64,000 nucleotides of DNA from Aphrophora alni (GCA_963513935.1 OY740777.1:15239092-15303091); one strand, 5' to 3'. Counted from the first letter of the stretch, positions 50,067-61,261 are shown. Program-made: numbers and translations. The notes: generated from the sequence alone by a model not told the origin.

Positions 50067-50142
<76 letters not shown>
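49741..50142 (-). repeat. R3 repeat with ~78-bp tandem units ending in (AT)n
   Basis: Units start near 49778, 49856 and 49930. They share TATAAGCCAGGCACTGGAAA, GGTCGCAATA, TGGTATCTTTATATCAAGC and CCCAAAATG. They are followed by CAGGCACCCAAAAGGTGG, CAGGCACTCAAAAGGTCTTA and then (AT)n at about 50080-50142. Read in reverse, this matches the (AT)n plus GACCTTTCGAGTGCCT arrangement at 34558-34900. The two copies lie in the same ALP intron, in opposite orientation. Confidence 0.75.
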
Positions 50143-50148
<6 letters not shown>

Positions 50149-50692
50149 TATAAAACGTTATTCCCCAAAATAAACAGTGAATAATATTGTATGAACGTTG
50201 TTGCTGACCCATTATCAACGCAAAACAAGTTTAAAAATAATTATTATGGGTGTCCAAAAAGTAGTCTGTCTAACTTCAGGAAATGATTGAGTAAGAAGAA
50301 AATACAATAAAACATAGTATATAACATATCTTTGTTGGTTTTCCGTCTACCAGCCATTTAGTTTTTTATGTGATACGGTACGGGAGTAAGAGCGACTCTT
50401 GCGTAACGTCGCTATTGATGGTCAAACGTTCCTTGTAGTGCCACGAGTAGCGTGCAGAGTAAGTTGCATTGTTGAAAATATTTTGATTTAAATGTGGAGT
50501 TTTGTTTGTGTTTTATGCAATTTTATGTTAATTTATAAAATTTTAAAAAATTGGAATCCCTAAAAACACTATCAGATATCGAGATTTAATCAGTTACTAA
50601 TCCTATAAGAACGTACAGTTTTAATACCAAATAATGACCTTCTTCAAAATTTTAATTAATGCTGTTGTAATAAATTTGTTTATTATTTTCAG

Positions 50693-50833
50693 GTCTGTTT
50701 GCGTACTCTCACATGGAGTTTGAAGCTGAGCGAGATACAGGACCAACTGGTGATCCCTCTCTGGTAGACATGACCAACAAAGCCATCAGCATTCTACAGA
50801 GGAACCCGAGGGGATTCTTCCTTTGCATAGAAA
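50693..50833 (+). CDS. Alp: ALP exon e: metal-ligand glutamate
   Basis: Residues 266 (split) to 312 plus one base of codon 313. It reads LFAYSHMEFEAERDTGPTGD, PSLVDMTNKAISILQRNPRG, then FFLCIE. Glu312 matches the Mg ligand Glu311 in the family's FFLxVEGGRIDH block. The acceptor is TTATTTTCAG and the donor GTAAAA. This follows the largest intron (16 kb), and splice phases on both sides agree with the neighbours. Confidence 0.95.
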
Positions 50834-52847
50834 GTAAAATTACATTTGAAATTTAACCATATCGTAATGAAAGCATTTCTAAGAGAATACAGAAGAAATT
50901 TATCTTTTAATTTAAATGTTTAGTTAGTTACTCAAAACCATCAAAAATTAAGTGTTTTTAATCAAAATTTAAATTCGATTTCTTTTTCTGAACAATGAAA
51001 AATAAATTGTATGTAAATTAATAGAACCAACATACTGTAACACATCTTAACCAAAGATACATACGTTTGAATGTAACAGAAAATATTTATATTTTTCATG
51101 ATTTATATAGTTTTTAATGAAATATATATGTGCACCAGTTGTTTTTAACTAACACTCCAGTTGACTTTTGTTTGCTTAAAATAACAATTTATGGAGCAGA
51201 TAAATACAGCTCGAATCTACTGTTATAGAATTTTCTTAAGCCATTAATAACCAGAAGAAAATAATATTTCAGACGTTTAAATCTGGCTCAAAAACAATGT
51301 GTATACTGTTTTATAATTTCAGAAAAATTTAGCCAGTTTTGATCTGTTTACACAAAAGATTTATTTTTATTTTTATCATGGAATAGTATTTACACTTCCT
51401 ACACTAGACTGTATCTAATTACATTTTTTACCAAAAGCATTAATGTTACGGAAAATCACCTTCCAAAAAGTATATCATTGACATTTTTGAAAGTTCAAGC
51501 CTCTTTGACTCTTACACGATCGGTTTCAACAAAAAATACCCTAGAATAAAGGAGTCTTAATATCTAAAAATAGAGATTTGTATAAGTAATTTTATAGTTC
51601 CCTGCTATATTGGAAAAAGACGTCTATTTTTCAAATGTGTCCAATATATTTTTAAATCTCATAAAAATGAATGAAGGTCCTACATTAAAGGGTTCCATGG
51701 GATCAATACTTTTTCGATTTACGGTTATTGGCCACGATAATAATATCACCCTGTATATAGACAATATTTAATTTGAATGTGGTAAATGTATTTTGTTAGG
51801 CTGTGATGTATTATAATTTTTTCGAATTAATTTTTTAGAACGTACTTTTTGCAGCACTTAAAGTACTCTCATACTAGTCAGCGTTTGATGTCATTCGAAA
51901 TGTAATCAAATAAAATGATATTAACGTACAGATAAAATAAAATTCATAAACCAATTAAAATAATTAAATTAGTCCTCTCATAGAGTGGAGCTCTGTGAGT
52001 GGCAAAGTGTGTTGTGAATACTAAATATAAATAATAAAAACAATAACATAAATGATAAACAAATGCAAAAATTTCCTACAATAAACGAACAATGAAACTA
52101 AAATGTTAAATAAAAGTACTTTTAAAATGTAATTATAAATGTGTGTGATTGTCAAGATTACAGTAATTTAGGAAACAGATGTGTGTTTCTCCAGCAGTGA
52201 AAGAATAGATAAAAAGATAAAATTATCCAAATTTAAATAAAAACAAGATGGAATATATTTCGCGTAGAGATAATCAACCAGTAATTTTTCTTACCAATTT
52301 TTCCAACTAACCCAACTTTTAAAAGTAGAAATACTTCTATACTACAACCATTTTATATCCATAATGATGTTTCCATACAAAGGTTTCTGTAATGCACGAT
52401 GATTAAAAAGTTTTTTTTTTTTTTTTTACTAAATAATGTATAACTCTAGACGACGTAAGTGGTTGAGTTAAAATTTTGCACAATACTCATAAATATAAAG
52501 ACATAGTTTGAAAAAAATACTCATTTCAAGTTATTTTCATTTAAATGGCCGCCATTTTGAAACAGATAATTGGAACCCGTTGATTTTTTTTCTCAAACTA
52601 AAGCTTTATATTGGTGACTACCATGTAAAATGTCAACTCTACAACTCAATCGGTTAAGCCGTTTTAGAGATTTAAATTATTTAGTAAAAACAATGGTAAT
52701 AAAAAGCGTTTTCGGATATACAATATATTTACATGGAGTTTTATTTTATTTTAACCCATATAACAACCCCCTGAATTATCTCCGCTCAATACAGAAACTC
52801 TCTGTATACGATCTCCTCCATAAAAATGTTTGACCGTGTTTGTTTTC

Positions 52848-53560
52848 GATTATTATTATTATTATTATAAATAAAAGTGGGTTTTACCCCTTAGGCAATT
52901 AAGCCTTTAAGCATTTTTGTGTACTTCTTAAATTAGTAACTAGCTTATGACTATTCTCTTGGTTAGGGTCAGGATTGTCCTAGCTTGGTTGCTTGTTGCT
53001 TCAAAAATCGCATCTGGACCGAAGATCAGTTGTTTTATGTCCTAATGCTTCGGATTTTCAAATTATGTGTTCTGCAGTTTCTAGGTGCTGGTTACAAAGT
53101 CTGTATTTCAGGTTTAGTTGGAGTAATCACATGATGTTAAGATTATTCTTGAAAACGTCATAGCCTAATACGAAGCTAAAGATGTCGTTTACTTTGTGAA
53201 GTGACGAACTTAAAGAGTTTTAGATCTGCTTGGATCAGTAATTCGTATAGTTTTCCCTTGAAGTATTTCGTCCATCGTTCCTCATTTTCTAAGTTTAGCA
53301 TTGTTTTTTGACTATTTTTTGCTACAGCTTTAGTTATTCCCCATACAAGTTATGGTCTAATGAAGGATCTCTTGATCGCATTTTTAGCCAGATTAACTGG
53401 CTTAAATTTCCTTCGTATCCTTTGTGACCTGGTATCTAATTGAGTTTTACTTGCTTTTGGGTCAAAAACTTTGTTAAGGTTCAGTGACCATCCCACACTA
53501 GTGATGAGTAGTTTTCGTATGAGCTTACAGACTTTATAGCAGCCTGACTTGCTTTTAGAT
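52848..53560 (-). mobile_element. Decayed I-type LINE 3' end with (TAA)n tail
   Basis: On the minus strand a translation with many stops still shows YRLCNQHLETAEHII and SEALG, the zinc-knuckle block of LINE ORF2 ends (compare CRKCGLAEESAEHILLECEA at 48090-48607). It then runs to GGGGTAAAACCCAC and a (TAA)n tail at 52848-52867. TAA-type tails are typical of I-superfamily elements. It is much older than the other LINE copies here. The 5' limit is uncertain. Confidence 0.6.
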
Positions 53561-54360
53561 TAGTTCAAAAAAAATTGTATGATGCATAATATTTTGTGAT
53601 GTTCTGCATAAAAATAAAACTAAAATACAGAGTGCGATTTAAAGCATTAGTTCTGTGATGATTGAATAAATGCTACCATACATCACAAGAGATTACGTAA
53701 AGCATTATATTGTTTAAGCATGAGACAAAGTAGTACAACAATAGCTTTTGTTGTGAAACAGCCACGAAGCAGCTGCGCCTAATTTTCTTTCTCAATAGAG
53801 AACTGTACTTGCTATTCAATGTAGACTTGAGTGTTAGGGTTGACTTCAAAGCGCTTATAAGCGGCAAATCGGCTTCCAAGAGGAAGCGCTTTGAATTCGT
53901 TGGAATAAGTGCACTTCTCATTTGATAAACATTTTGAAATATTGAATTTTACAGTTGAACACTGAGAAGTATTGTTGGCCGAGGAAAGCTAATCTTGTTT
54001 TAATTCGATTATTTGTAATTTCTCTTTTACATTTGATATAGTTTTTCAATGTTTCCTATCAGAATATATAAACTGTCCTCTTTCAATCCTGACATTAATG
54101 AGGGTCCTAATGGGCTGGGGGTAATATATATTTTATGTTCTTTAAATATGATTGTTTTATTACAATGTAAATCACAAAGAAAAACATATTAGAGCGCACA
54201 TTTCTACATAATAAATGAAACGCTACGAGAAATTACGAGCCATCATAAAACCAAAACATGAAAAGAAAAAAATAATTTGAAACGATCCAACGTTTCTTTT
54301 TACCTCATTGAAAAATCTTGGCTTACATCTTTTGTAATGAATGAATGACCATTCCCCAAA

Positions 54361-54725
54361 ACCATAATAAAACATTAAAAACACAAATACTGTATAGTTA
54401 TGTTTATTCTATCTTATATACATTTCAATAGCATTGCTATCATCTTCAGAGTTACAATACACACTAACCTTAATAACTATGATAACTATGATTACTACTG
54501 CTTCGAGGCGTTTCCCCCATCCTTTACTAATGTAATATTTTCTTTCATATGAATAGAAATACAAATTTATCAATAAATTATTTATTGAAAAACCTTAAAT
54601 AATGTATTTTAAGAACAATTGTAAATTGAACGAGAAGAGATGTCACTCAAATTTTACAAATGTTTAAATTCAATAAACCATTTTATATATATTATACTGC
54701 ATAGTATACATACAAAGAATCAAAC
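54361..54725 (-). mobile_element. Second copy of the hammerhead-bearing intron-3 element (inverted, monomer)
   Basis: The reverse complement matches 33676-34027 along its length. Blocks are ATTCTTTGTATGTATACTA/ATTCTTTGTATGTTTACTA, CAATAAATAATTTATTGATA, GAAATACAAATTTATC (reverse sense), the hammerhead-like core at 54423-54449 and TTTTATTATGGTTTTGGGGA. It is one unit, not a dimer. It shares the same 3' limit as the intron-3 copy. Confidence 0.75.
54417..54456 (-). ncRNA. Hammerhead-like motif in intron-5 element
   Basis: Minus strand: TAACT, core CTGAAGA, T, GATAGC/GCTATT hairpin, GAAA, TGTATAT (the palindrome partly lost), then AGATA pairing with TAACT at four of five positions. The outer strand changed from AGGTA to AGATA at the already unpaired position, so pairing is unaffected. 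Confidence 0.45.
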
Positions 54726-55017
54726 AGAGACGAAAAGACGGTGAGTTAATTGAGTACAGGTGAAGCAATTCCGAGATAGCTTGCTGTATCTTCATCTTGC
54801 CTATAAAGTCTCTCTTGACTACTTTTTATTATCTTCTGACCCTGGCGCTATTATTGTACTCATTATTTTCTCAATCGGAAAATGTTGTAGATGTGGTGTT
54901 GAATAATATTTTATACTGCTGTTTTTTTATAATTACCGCAATAATTTTTCGCCTTTAAAACACAATTTCGCTCAGTAAATACTTTTATCCTTGTTATAAT
55001 GAAAGGTTTTTTTCCAG

Positions 55018-55212
55018 GTGGAAGAATCGACCACGCACATCATTACAACAACCCATATCGAGCTTTAGACGAGACTTTAGTGTTAGATGCAGCTCTACAA
55101 TCAGTTCTCTCACTTGTGGACCAATCAGAAACATTAATAGTACTGACGTCAGATCATTCTCATGTGCTCAGTCTTGGTGGCCTCGCTACTCCGAGGGGAA
55201 ACCCAATATTAG
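55018..55212 (+). CDS. Alp: ALP exon f: zinc-site IDHAHH and TSDHSH
   Basis: Residues 313 (split) to 377 plus one base of codon 378. It begins SGRIDHAHHYNNPYRALDET, giving zinc ligands Asp317 and His321 (vertebrate Asp316, His320). It continues ETLIVLTSDHSHVLSLGG with Asp358 and His359 (vertebrate Asp357, His358). The family usually has GGRIDHGHH; here the first Gly is Ser, made by the split codon A|GT. The acceptor is TTTTTCCAG. The donor GTTGGT is weak but is the only one keeping the frame into the next exon. The in-frame methionine at 54999 is intronic. Confidence 0.95.
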
Positions 55213-56947
55213 GTTGGTTAAGTTATATGGCTAAGTGACATCATTAAAGGTTTCTGTCTAATTGGGTTTTCTTTCTGTATTTAACGTCCTACTTTGAGAA
55301 ACCATCATTTATATTTTGATGTTCGAACACCATTCTCAAAATATTTCTCCAAAGTAATTTAACACTCGTTCGCGATACCACCCCCTAGGGGCTCACTTAT
55401 AGTAATTACGGGTAGGAAATCATGAGAGTCTCAGCTGAATCATTACCTTTTTATGCGATACGTTTTTTCAACTTTTCTGTCATGCCGCGCTTTACTAGGT
55501 GTTTTAGATACCAACCCTGATGCTATTACAGAATTCAAGGGCTAGGAGACTTTTTTTCTGGTCTTTTTTCCTTTTCACTTACCTTTTAAAGAAAGTTTTC
55601 TATTTACAAAAAAAAATGTGTATCCTCCGCTGTTAGACTGATCTTCACATTTCATGTCCTAAAGGCCGAGAAAGTTTTTGCCTAGAAGCCGTCCGTCCAT
55701 CGAGTGTTGGTGTTGTCGCTGTCATTTTTACCTAAGCATAATACCAAACTCAAACGTTAGGATAGAAACATGAAACTTCTTATAAGGGACTATAGTTTTC
55801 TTATATAGAATCCTAAAAAAATTGAGAAAAATCTAATTAGAACTAAAAATCGCAATACCAAAATAAACTAACTGACCATTATCATGGTTTTAAAATTTGT
55901 CAAATAATTTGTTTTTCTTATGAAAAAATATAACAAGTTAATGGCGTCAACATGGTACTCACCCAACCCCATAATACAATATAATACAAGCATATCCTCT
56001 AAATGTAACGTCCCCAAAAAGTTGATTTGCTAGGGCTTGTAGGATATCTTAAATTATATTATTATTTGGGATAGTTTTTTTTTGTTTAACAAATGAATGT
56101 TATACAGGTTTCTGACCTTTGTAGTTGTATATAATACTTACTATCTTGCTATGCCCTAAAAAAAAACTCGTAGATCTGTCACCACTCTCTTTCTTACTGT
56201 CTCATCCGTTTCGGGTCCTCCAAGCTGTATATATGTGAAGGAGGCAACAATTTCTAAGCTCATCTTTGTGATTTAGCACTAACGGATCTCGTGACATTTT
56301 CTTTGATTTCCTCAGGGTTCAAAATTACATTTTTGACATATTTCGCTATTTGTCATCGTAGGGTTTGTACCATTAAATGAATAATTGAAATCTGACAATT
56401 ATCTTATTTAGTTATAATTTATAGTTTAATAATTCACGTAATACGAAAAAATAGTATAGTTCATCACTAGGATCAAAAGATATGTTCTTCGATAAAAGCT
56501 CAAGTTGAAATGAGCGAGGATCGAAAAGCTTCTTTTGGTCCTAGTGATGAACTATATTTTTCGTTATACTGCAAATAATATAAGAAAACAATTTCACAAA
56601 AACTAAAATGTTATAACATATTTACCTTCAAAACAGCTGTTTTAACGGTTATTTACAATCGAGAGTATCGGTTGTTTTTATAGATGGTTTATAATTACGT
56701 TAAGTAATTCGTACAAATGGAATAACATCTGATCGCCGTGACCTCAGCTGATGTTTTTAGGTTCTAGGACTAAAAAGAACAACTTTAGCATCTCAATTCA
56801 TGTATTGAAAGCAACTTTTGAAACAGTATGACGAAAAAAATGTTTACGTTGCCATCATATCGATTTTCAACGTTTCAATAAGATTTTACATGAGTAAACT
56901 ATAGCTCAATAAACATTTTACTCTGTTTACTTTTGTCTTGTTCTCAG
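55213..56947 (+). other. ALP intron 6 of the visible set (1.7 kb), repeats
   Basis: Opens GTTGGT and closes TTCTCAG. R1-like sequence at 55370-55580 (CCCCCTAGGGGCTCACTTAT, TTCAAGGGCTAGGAGAC). An R2 copy on the minus strand at about 55960-56400. A hairpin-forming inverted repeat at 56440-56570. Confidence 0.75.
56440..56570. repeat. Short inverted repeat (~43-bp arms)
   Basis: ATAGTTCATCACTAGGATCA and AAAGA on the left mirror TCTTTTGGTCCTAGTGATGA and ACTAT on the right. CGAAAAA/TTTTTCG extends the arms outward. Arms differ at few positions and enclose about 45 bp. Confidence 0.8.
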
Positions 56948-57273
56948 GTACAGACACCAAAGTATCCGACATTGATGGTCTTCCATATTCAACACTGCTC
57001 TATGGTAACGGACCAGGATACTCCAGTCCACGTGCTATACCCAACAATATGACAGAAGAAGAGAAGAACGCTGTCCATGGTTCAGCAGTCCCTAGACAAT
57101 GGGCGACACATGGTGGAGAGGATGTACCAGTATATGCTCAAGGACCTCTAGCTAATATAATGTTTAGCGGTACAGTGGACCAGAGCTACATACCTCACGC
57201 AATATCTTTCATTGCATGCATGGGGCCGCATAAAGACAGATGTTCACCGTCAGATAATGCGACGATAATTGTG
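56948..57273 (+). CDS. Alp: ALP exon g: crown region and last zinc histidine
   Basis: Residues 378 (split) to 486. It reads TDTKVSDIDGLPYSTLLYGN, GPGYSSPRAIPNNMTEEEKN, then VPRQWATHGGEDVPVYAQGP. His432 of THGGEDV matches the zinc ligand His432 of vertebrate enzymes. The residue before THGG is Ala where most family members have Glu. IPHAISFIACMGPHKDRC supplies the family cysteine pair. The acceptor is TTCTCAG and the donor GTAAAT, with the exon ending on a full codon. An in-frame stop follows in the intron at about 57288. Confidence 0.95.
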
Positions 57274-60200
57274 GTAAATATAACATAATATAATCTCAAA
57301 TACAGTGTGTCGTTCAAGCCATGTTGTTTGAAATTGTTATATCCTAAGGAAATATCTGTTAAGTCAAAATTGTTGTATCAAATAATTATATAGTACATTT
57401 CATCTATAAATAAACTTGACAACTAATTGTGCTAAGGTTCAGATAGTTTTGTACGTTATAGGCTAAAATTAAATCGTGTAACTCTGTACAAACTTGAGTA
57501 TTGGTGTGTTTTATGAAGAGCCTCCACACGCGTAGTAACATGCGTAGATGGAGCAACGGTTGACTGAAATTTGTAGCTTATTGGACAAAATATGTATAGG
57601 TAGGTTAGGTTAGATCAGCAATGGAACTGTTGAAAATTATGAAAACTCTTTTTTACGAAATCTTTGTCTTCCGTTATTTGTCCAGGAAATGCTGAACTTG
57701 TCCTTCGTAATAAACTGAGACATTGTAAATAAATAAAACACAACGTTTCTGAACTGCGATATAGATTATTCGTGATTTTTTTTTTTTAAACGTGTTTGTG
57801 TCATCATTTATTTCACTAAAATTTGATTGACATCGGTAGAGACTTCCTCTCTGCTGAGTTTTATTCAATAACTCATGAAACGGTATTTTTGTTTTGTATT
57901 TTTTTTCAAAATCATTAGATACCCATAAATATTAAAATATCGAAAAATCAAAAAGAAAACACTCGATGTAACCACCCACATGTCAAAGTTTATAATAATC
58001 TACTTCTATTTACAACACTGCACAAATTACAGAGAGACTTTTAAAAAACACCATTTTTGCCTCAGTGGACCTCAATCCGCGAAAAAGGTAATCCATCGCG
58101 TATTTATCTACCGTTCTACCTACAAGGGTAAAATAAAAACCTTCCTAACAGACAAAGTCGATATTGTGCAATAATGAATTAGTTGGTTGGAACGAGTCCC
58201 GGTAACGGCCCTGACTCTTTTATAATGTAGAAGTAACCGTTCCCCAAGCTGGTAACTAGTATAGCCATTAGGGAACTTTGTCACTTATTTATATACGCGA
58301 TTCTCCTAGAGAATTACACGTCAATATTCTATATGTGTGTAGAAACAGTAAATAAATTATTTGAATGCAATATTTTACAACTCGTATATTATTTCTTGAA
58401 TACAGGGTCTTTCAAAAGTACGTTACAACTTTAATTGACTGTAGATTATTTGTTTCTTAACATAGAACAAAATAAAGTACATAAATTCCTTTTGTATTAC
58501 ATTTGATTAATTTTTTTGAAACTGAAAATCAAACCAATTTCTTACTTCTGAGAATTATTGATGCAAGAGTTCGGATTGGTCGTAGACGATCTAACCTTGA
58601 GGAAACCAATAGGGAATATGCTGCTTTGCCAACACATTTCTCTGCTCTGACAGCGTTTGGCACTATTCTTCTTCTGCAATTACGTTCATTTAAGGCGCTC
58701 AGAAAATCATTGATACTGCATTTAATTTTGTATAACGGTTGCAAACTTATCGAACAATTTAACTTAACTAATAAGTTTCATCCGTAGCTGCTTTTCCTTC
58801 CTTACAAACCCTTCAAAGTTTTTTGAATGAAACATTATTTTTCCGGGTAAAATGTAATAAAAATCTTTCCTCTTAAATCAAAACTTCAATAAAAAACTAA
58901 TATTTTTTTTTGTACTGAAGTATCACTGTTATTACATGGGAAATAGCACGTGGTCAAAAAAAATTAATATGTCAATACAACTGACATAATGCATGGTTAG
59001 ACTAAATATAAATTATTAAAACAAAAAACATCGTCCAACTCATTAAAAACTACGTAAATACAATAAAACTACTTATTTATGCAACTCTATAAGTATTGAA
59101 AGACATCGGTAGCTATGCTCGAAGGCTAGCCTCGTGCAGGGAGCTATTCCAATTGACAACAAACAGCGCACTGCTCTTGATCTCCTAATAACCAACTGAC
59201 TTGATTCATAGGGGATGTTATAGTATTAGATTATTTAATTGCACAGGCCTCTCTTCGTTTCTTATGTTATAGTTTTAAACTCACATGGCCTTTTGTTCCT
59301 TTTTTTAACGGAAGTTGGTTAAAAAGTTTTGTTTTGGTTTTAATATCCATAAGTTATGGCAAATATCCCCTTAAACTATTTTAACAATATTAACAATCAA
59401 CTATTTTTAAATAACCTATCAATATTTTGACCAACCATTTTTTTCTTTCGCAACCTTAATATTTCGAATTGTGTGAGAAAGGAAGAACACTATTACAACA
59501 AATCAGTTTATCAGTTCTGGTATAGACACCTGTACTGATCATTTATAAATAACAAACAAAATTAAAAATTAAAACAACCCTCAAGTAAGGGTTGGATGCA
59601 GGTTAATGTAGGAGCAGTTACGTGATAAAAGTTTACAATGCTTAATAATCTTGGTTGAGTCTACAAAGACACTAATTATTTATGATTTTGAGACGTTGAT
59701 AGTCTTTATACATCTGTATATCCATCATAAACTCATTATGTTACACCTTGCTTCTTGCTGTACTATATTAATTTTGTCCATAAATATTGTTAATTTTAAC
59801 TGCTCCTGCCTCTTACATCCCTTTAGTTTACTTGGTAAAAGTTGTTTATATTTTTTATTTAGGTTAAAAGTTGATATTGATCAGGAATGGTTTCCATCTT
59901 TCCTGATCATTATCAACTTTTTCCGTGAGTGGTAATAACTTTTTTTTTTTTAATTTTATACTAAGTTAAATCATCAAAAATGTTGTCCTCTGATTTTTGA
60001 CTGATCTGCATGTTACATGACCAATGGACACTGAAAAATTGATTTGCAATAAGCAATCCGTTCTTCGATGTTGCGGTTGTCGTTATCACGCCTATATCTG
60101 TTGGGGGGGGAGTATACTATATGTACCCAACCCATCTTAAAGTTTAATACTAGGAGATCTCTAAATATAACCTACAAAGGTTTTCTCTTGGGCCTTGTAG

Positions 60201-61075
60201 AAAATGTTAAATTTTATTGGTAGATCAAGAGGTCTTAGCCAGTAGGGTAAGTTTGTTTAAAACAGTTGTTTCACAAGTCTTTTCAACCTTGTAATTAATT
60301 GTGTACACCACTACATTTTTCACATCTCTGTACTTATTACACCATCTTCATCTGTTTTCTGGTAGCAGTATCTCGGACATAGCGGGTCTCCTAGCTCTAC
60401 AAATGTGAAGTAAACTCCACTCACTACGCTCGAGTCAGTAAAGCATCCCTTCGGATCACATTTATTTATGTAACAGGTTTTCAAGTTATATTTTTTCAAC
60501 ATCTTTACTATTTTCCATCGTAAACATATGGGAATTGAAGCCTATCAGTGCAGATTTGAAATGTACACATTTGTTAACACGTTATTGAACAAAAGACCGT
60601 TTAAAATGGCTGTCATTTTAAAATTTAGGAATAAATTTCTATTATAGAAATAAATTGAAATTGGCAAAATCAAATGTACACTAAAACCACACATAACAAA
60701 TTTGATGTTTTATGTTCCTATCTTAATTATTGTCCTACATACAGACGAAACGTGTCAGAAATAATTTTTTGGTTTGTTGAGACCATCAAACTTAAAAAAA
60801 AACAGAGATCGAATATTTTGGGTGAACAAACTCACCCTATACTTTACATAGTGGATATGGAACAACATGATATTAGATACCTATTCCTATTTTTTGTAAA
60901 TATTTGTTGTTTTAAACTATTTAAAACTTATACTATTGATATAAATTAGTACAATATTATGTAAAAAGAGAAATAAAAAAAAATACTATATAAATTGTAA
61001 TAGTTGACTAAATACTACAATGAATAAAATTATAAACGATCTAGGTAATCTGTTTTTGACATTGTTTTGTTCCAG
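57274..61075 (+). other. ALP intron 7 of the visible set (3.8 kb)
   Basis: Opens GTAAAT and closes TTGTTCCAG. An R2 copy lies on the minus strand at about 60180-60640. A single MITE-like end TACAGGGTCTTTCAAAAG lies near 58405. Open frames at 57980, 58503, 59651 and 60674 match no family. Confidence 0.75.
60180..60640 (-). repeat. Dispersed repeat family R2, copy (-)
   Basis: Shows AAATTTTATTGGTAGATCAA, AAACTCCACTCACTACGCTC, GAGTCAGTAAAG and AAAATGGCTGTCATTTTAAA, the R2 blocks in reverse order. Confidence 0.6.
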
Positions 61076-61261
61076 GGGTGTACGGCTCCAGAAACCAACC
61101 CTTCAGCCCCCAACACAAGAGGGGCGGGTATAGTACTCGCAAGCAGCGTTATGTCTGACGATGAAAAGGTCGACGTCAATTTATCAAAGAGAATCCATAA
61201 CGTACCAATTACAATGTTATTGCTATTCTTTCTCCTGCTCTACCTTTATGCCGTAACCTAG
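61076..61261 (+). CDS. Alp: ALP final exon: C-terminal GPI-anchor signal
   Basis: Residues 487-547 and the stop TAG at 61259-61261. It opens with GCTAPETNPSAPNTRG, then a hydrophilic stretch, and ends in the hydrophobic run ITMLLLFFLLLYLYAVT. Small residues (ASS near residues 508-510) and a polar spacer before this tail are what a GPI-anchor signal needs, so the enzyme is probably attached to the outer face of the plasma membrane. The acceptor is TTGTTCCAG. No AATAAA was seen in the first 360 bases downstream, so the poly(A) site may use a variant such as AATATA near 61603. Confidence 0.93.
   Translation, partial: GCTAPETNPSAPNTRGAGIVLASSVMSDDEKVDVNLSKRIHNVPITMLLLFFLLLYLYAVT

Larger units (their letters stand above)
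34518..50692 (+). other. ALP intron 4 of the visible set (16.2 kb), transposon-rich
   Basis: Opens GTAAGT, closes TTATTTTCAG. It contains an (AT)n repeat with adjoining R3 segment, a non-LTR retrotransposon (35891-40895), repeated segments at 41800-42600, an Ulp1/Pif1 remnant (45470-47098), a short LINE insertion (48005-48608) and a second R3 segment ending in (AT)n. 42600-44990 shows nothing recognised. Confidence 0.85.
50834..55017 (+). other. ALP intron 5 of the visible set (4.2 kb)
   Basis: Opens GTAAAA and closes TTTTTCCAG. It contains a MITE-like end (51742-51765, CACCCTGTATATAG), a segment with ATGGCCGCCATTTTGAAAC near 52550, a (TAA)n-tailed LINE remnant (52848-53560), and a hammerhead-bearing repeat (54361-54725). 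The open frames 52630-52833 and 53673-53921 match nothing. Confidence 0.8.
22779..61261 (+). other. Alp: Membrane-bound alkaline phosphatase gene, eight 3' exons spanning 38.5 kb
   Basis: Gene-level summary. Exons are 22779-23011, 24912-25086, 33028-33206, 34310-34517, 50693-50833, 55018-55212, 56948-57273 and 61076-61261. All introns are GT-AG and all phases agree. They give 547 residues, counting the split first codon as residue 1, against about 520-550 in the family. Alkaline phosphatases hydrolyse phosphate monoesters at alkaline pH with two Zn and one Mg per site; insect forms are secreted, GPI-anchored enzymes of gut and other epithelia. Seen: metal ligands and catalytic residues D39, S89, H150, T152, R163, E312, D317, H321, D358, H359 and H432. 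Only the signal-peptide exon(s) are missing. Introns are 1.9, 7.9, 1.1, 16.2, 4.2, 1.7 and 3.8 kb and mostly repeats. The symbol is generic; which paralogue this is cannot be told. Confidence 0.95.

Noticed and set aside
51742..51765. A second copy of the 19489-20055 MITE
   Set aside because: Only one end resembles it (CACCCTGTATATAG); no partner end was found within reach.
52630..52833. 67-residue open frame with an aromatic-rich sequence
   Set aside because: It lies in AT-rich repeat-like sequence (ATGGCCGCCATTTTGAAAC nearby) with no family match.
54999..55238. ATG just upstream of ALP exon f as a start of a short protein
   Set aside because: The bases before 55018 form the polypyrimidine tract and AG of the acceptor, and the phase joins exon e exactly.
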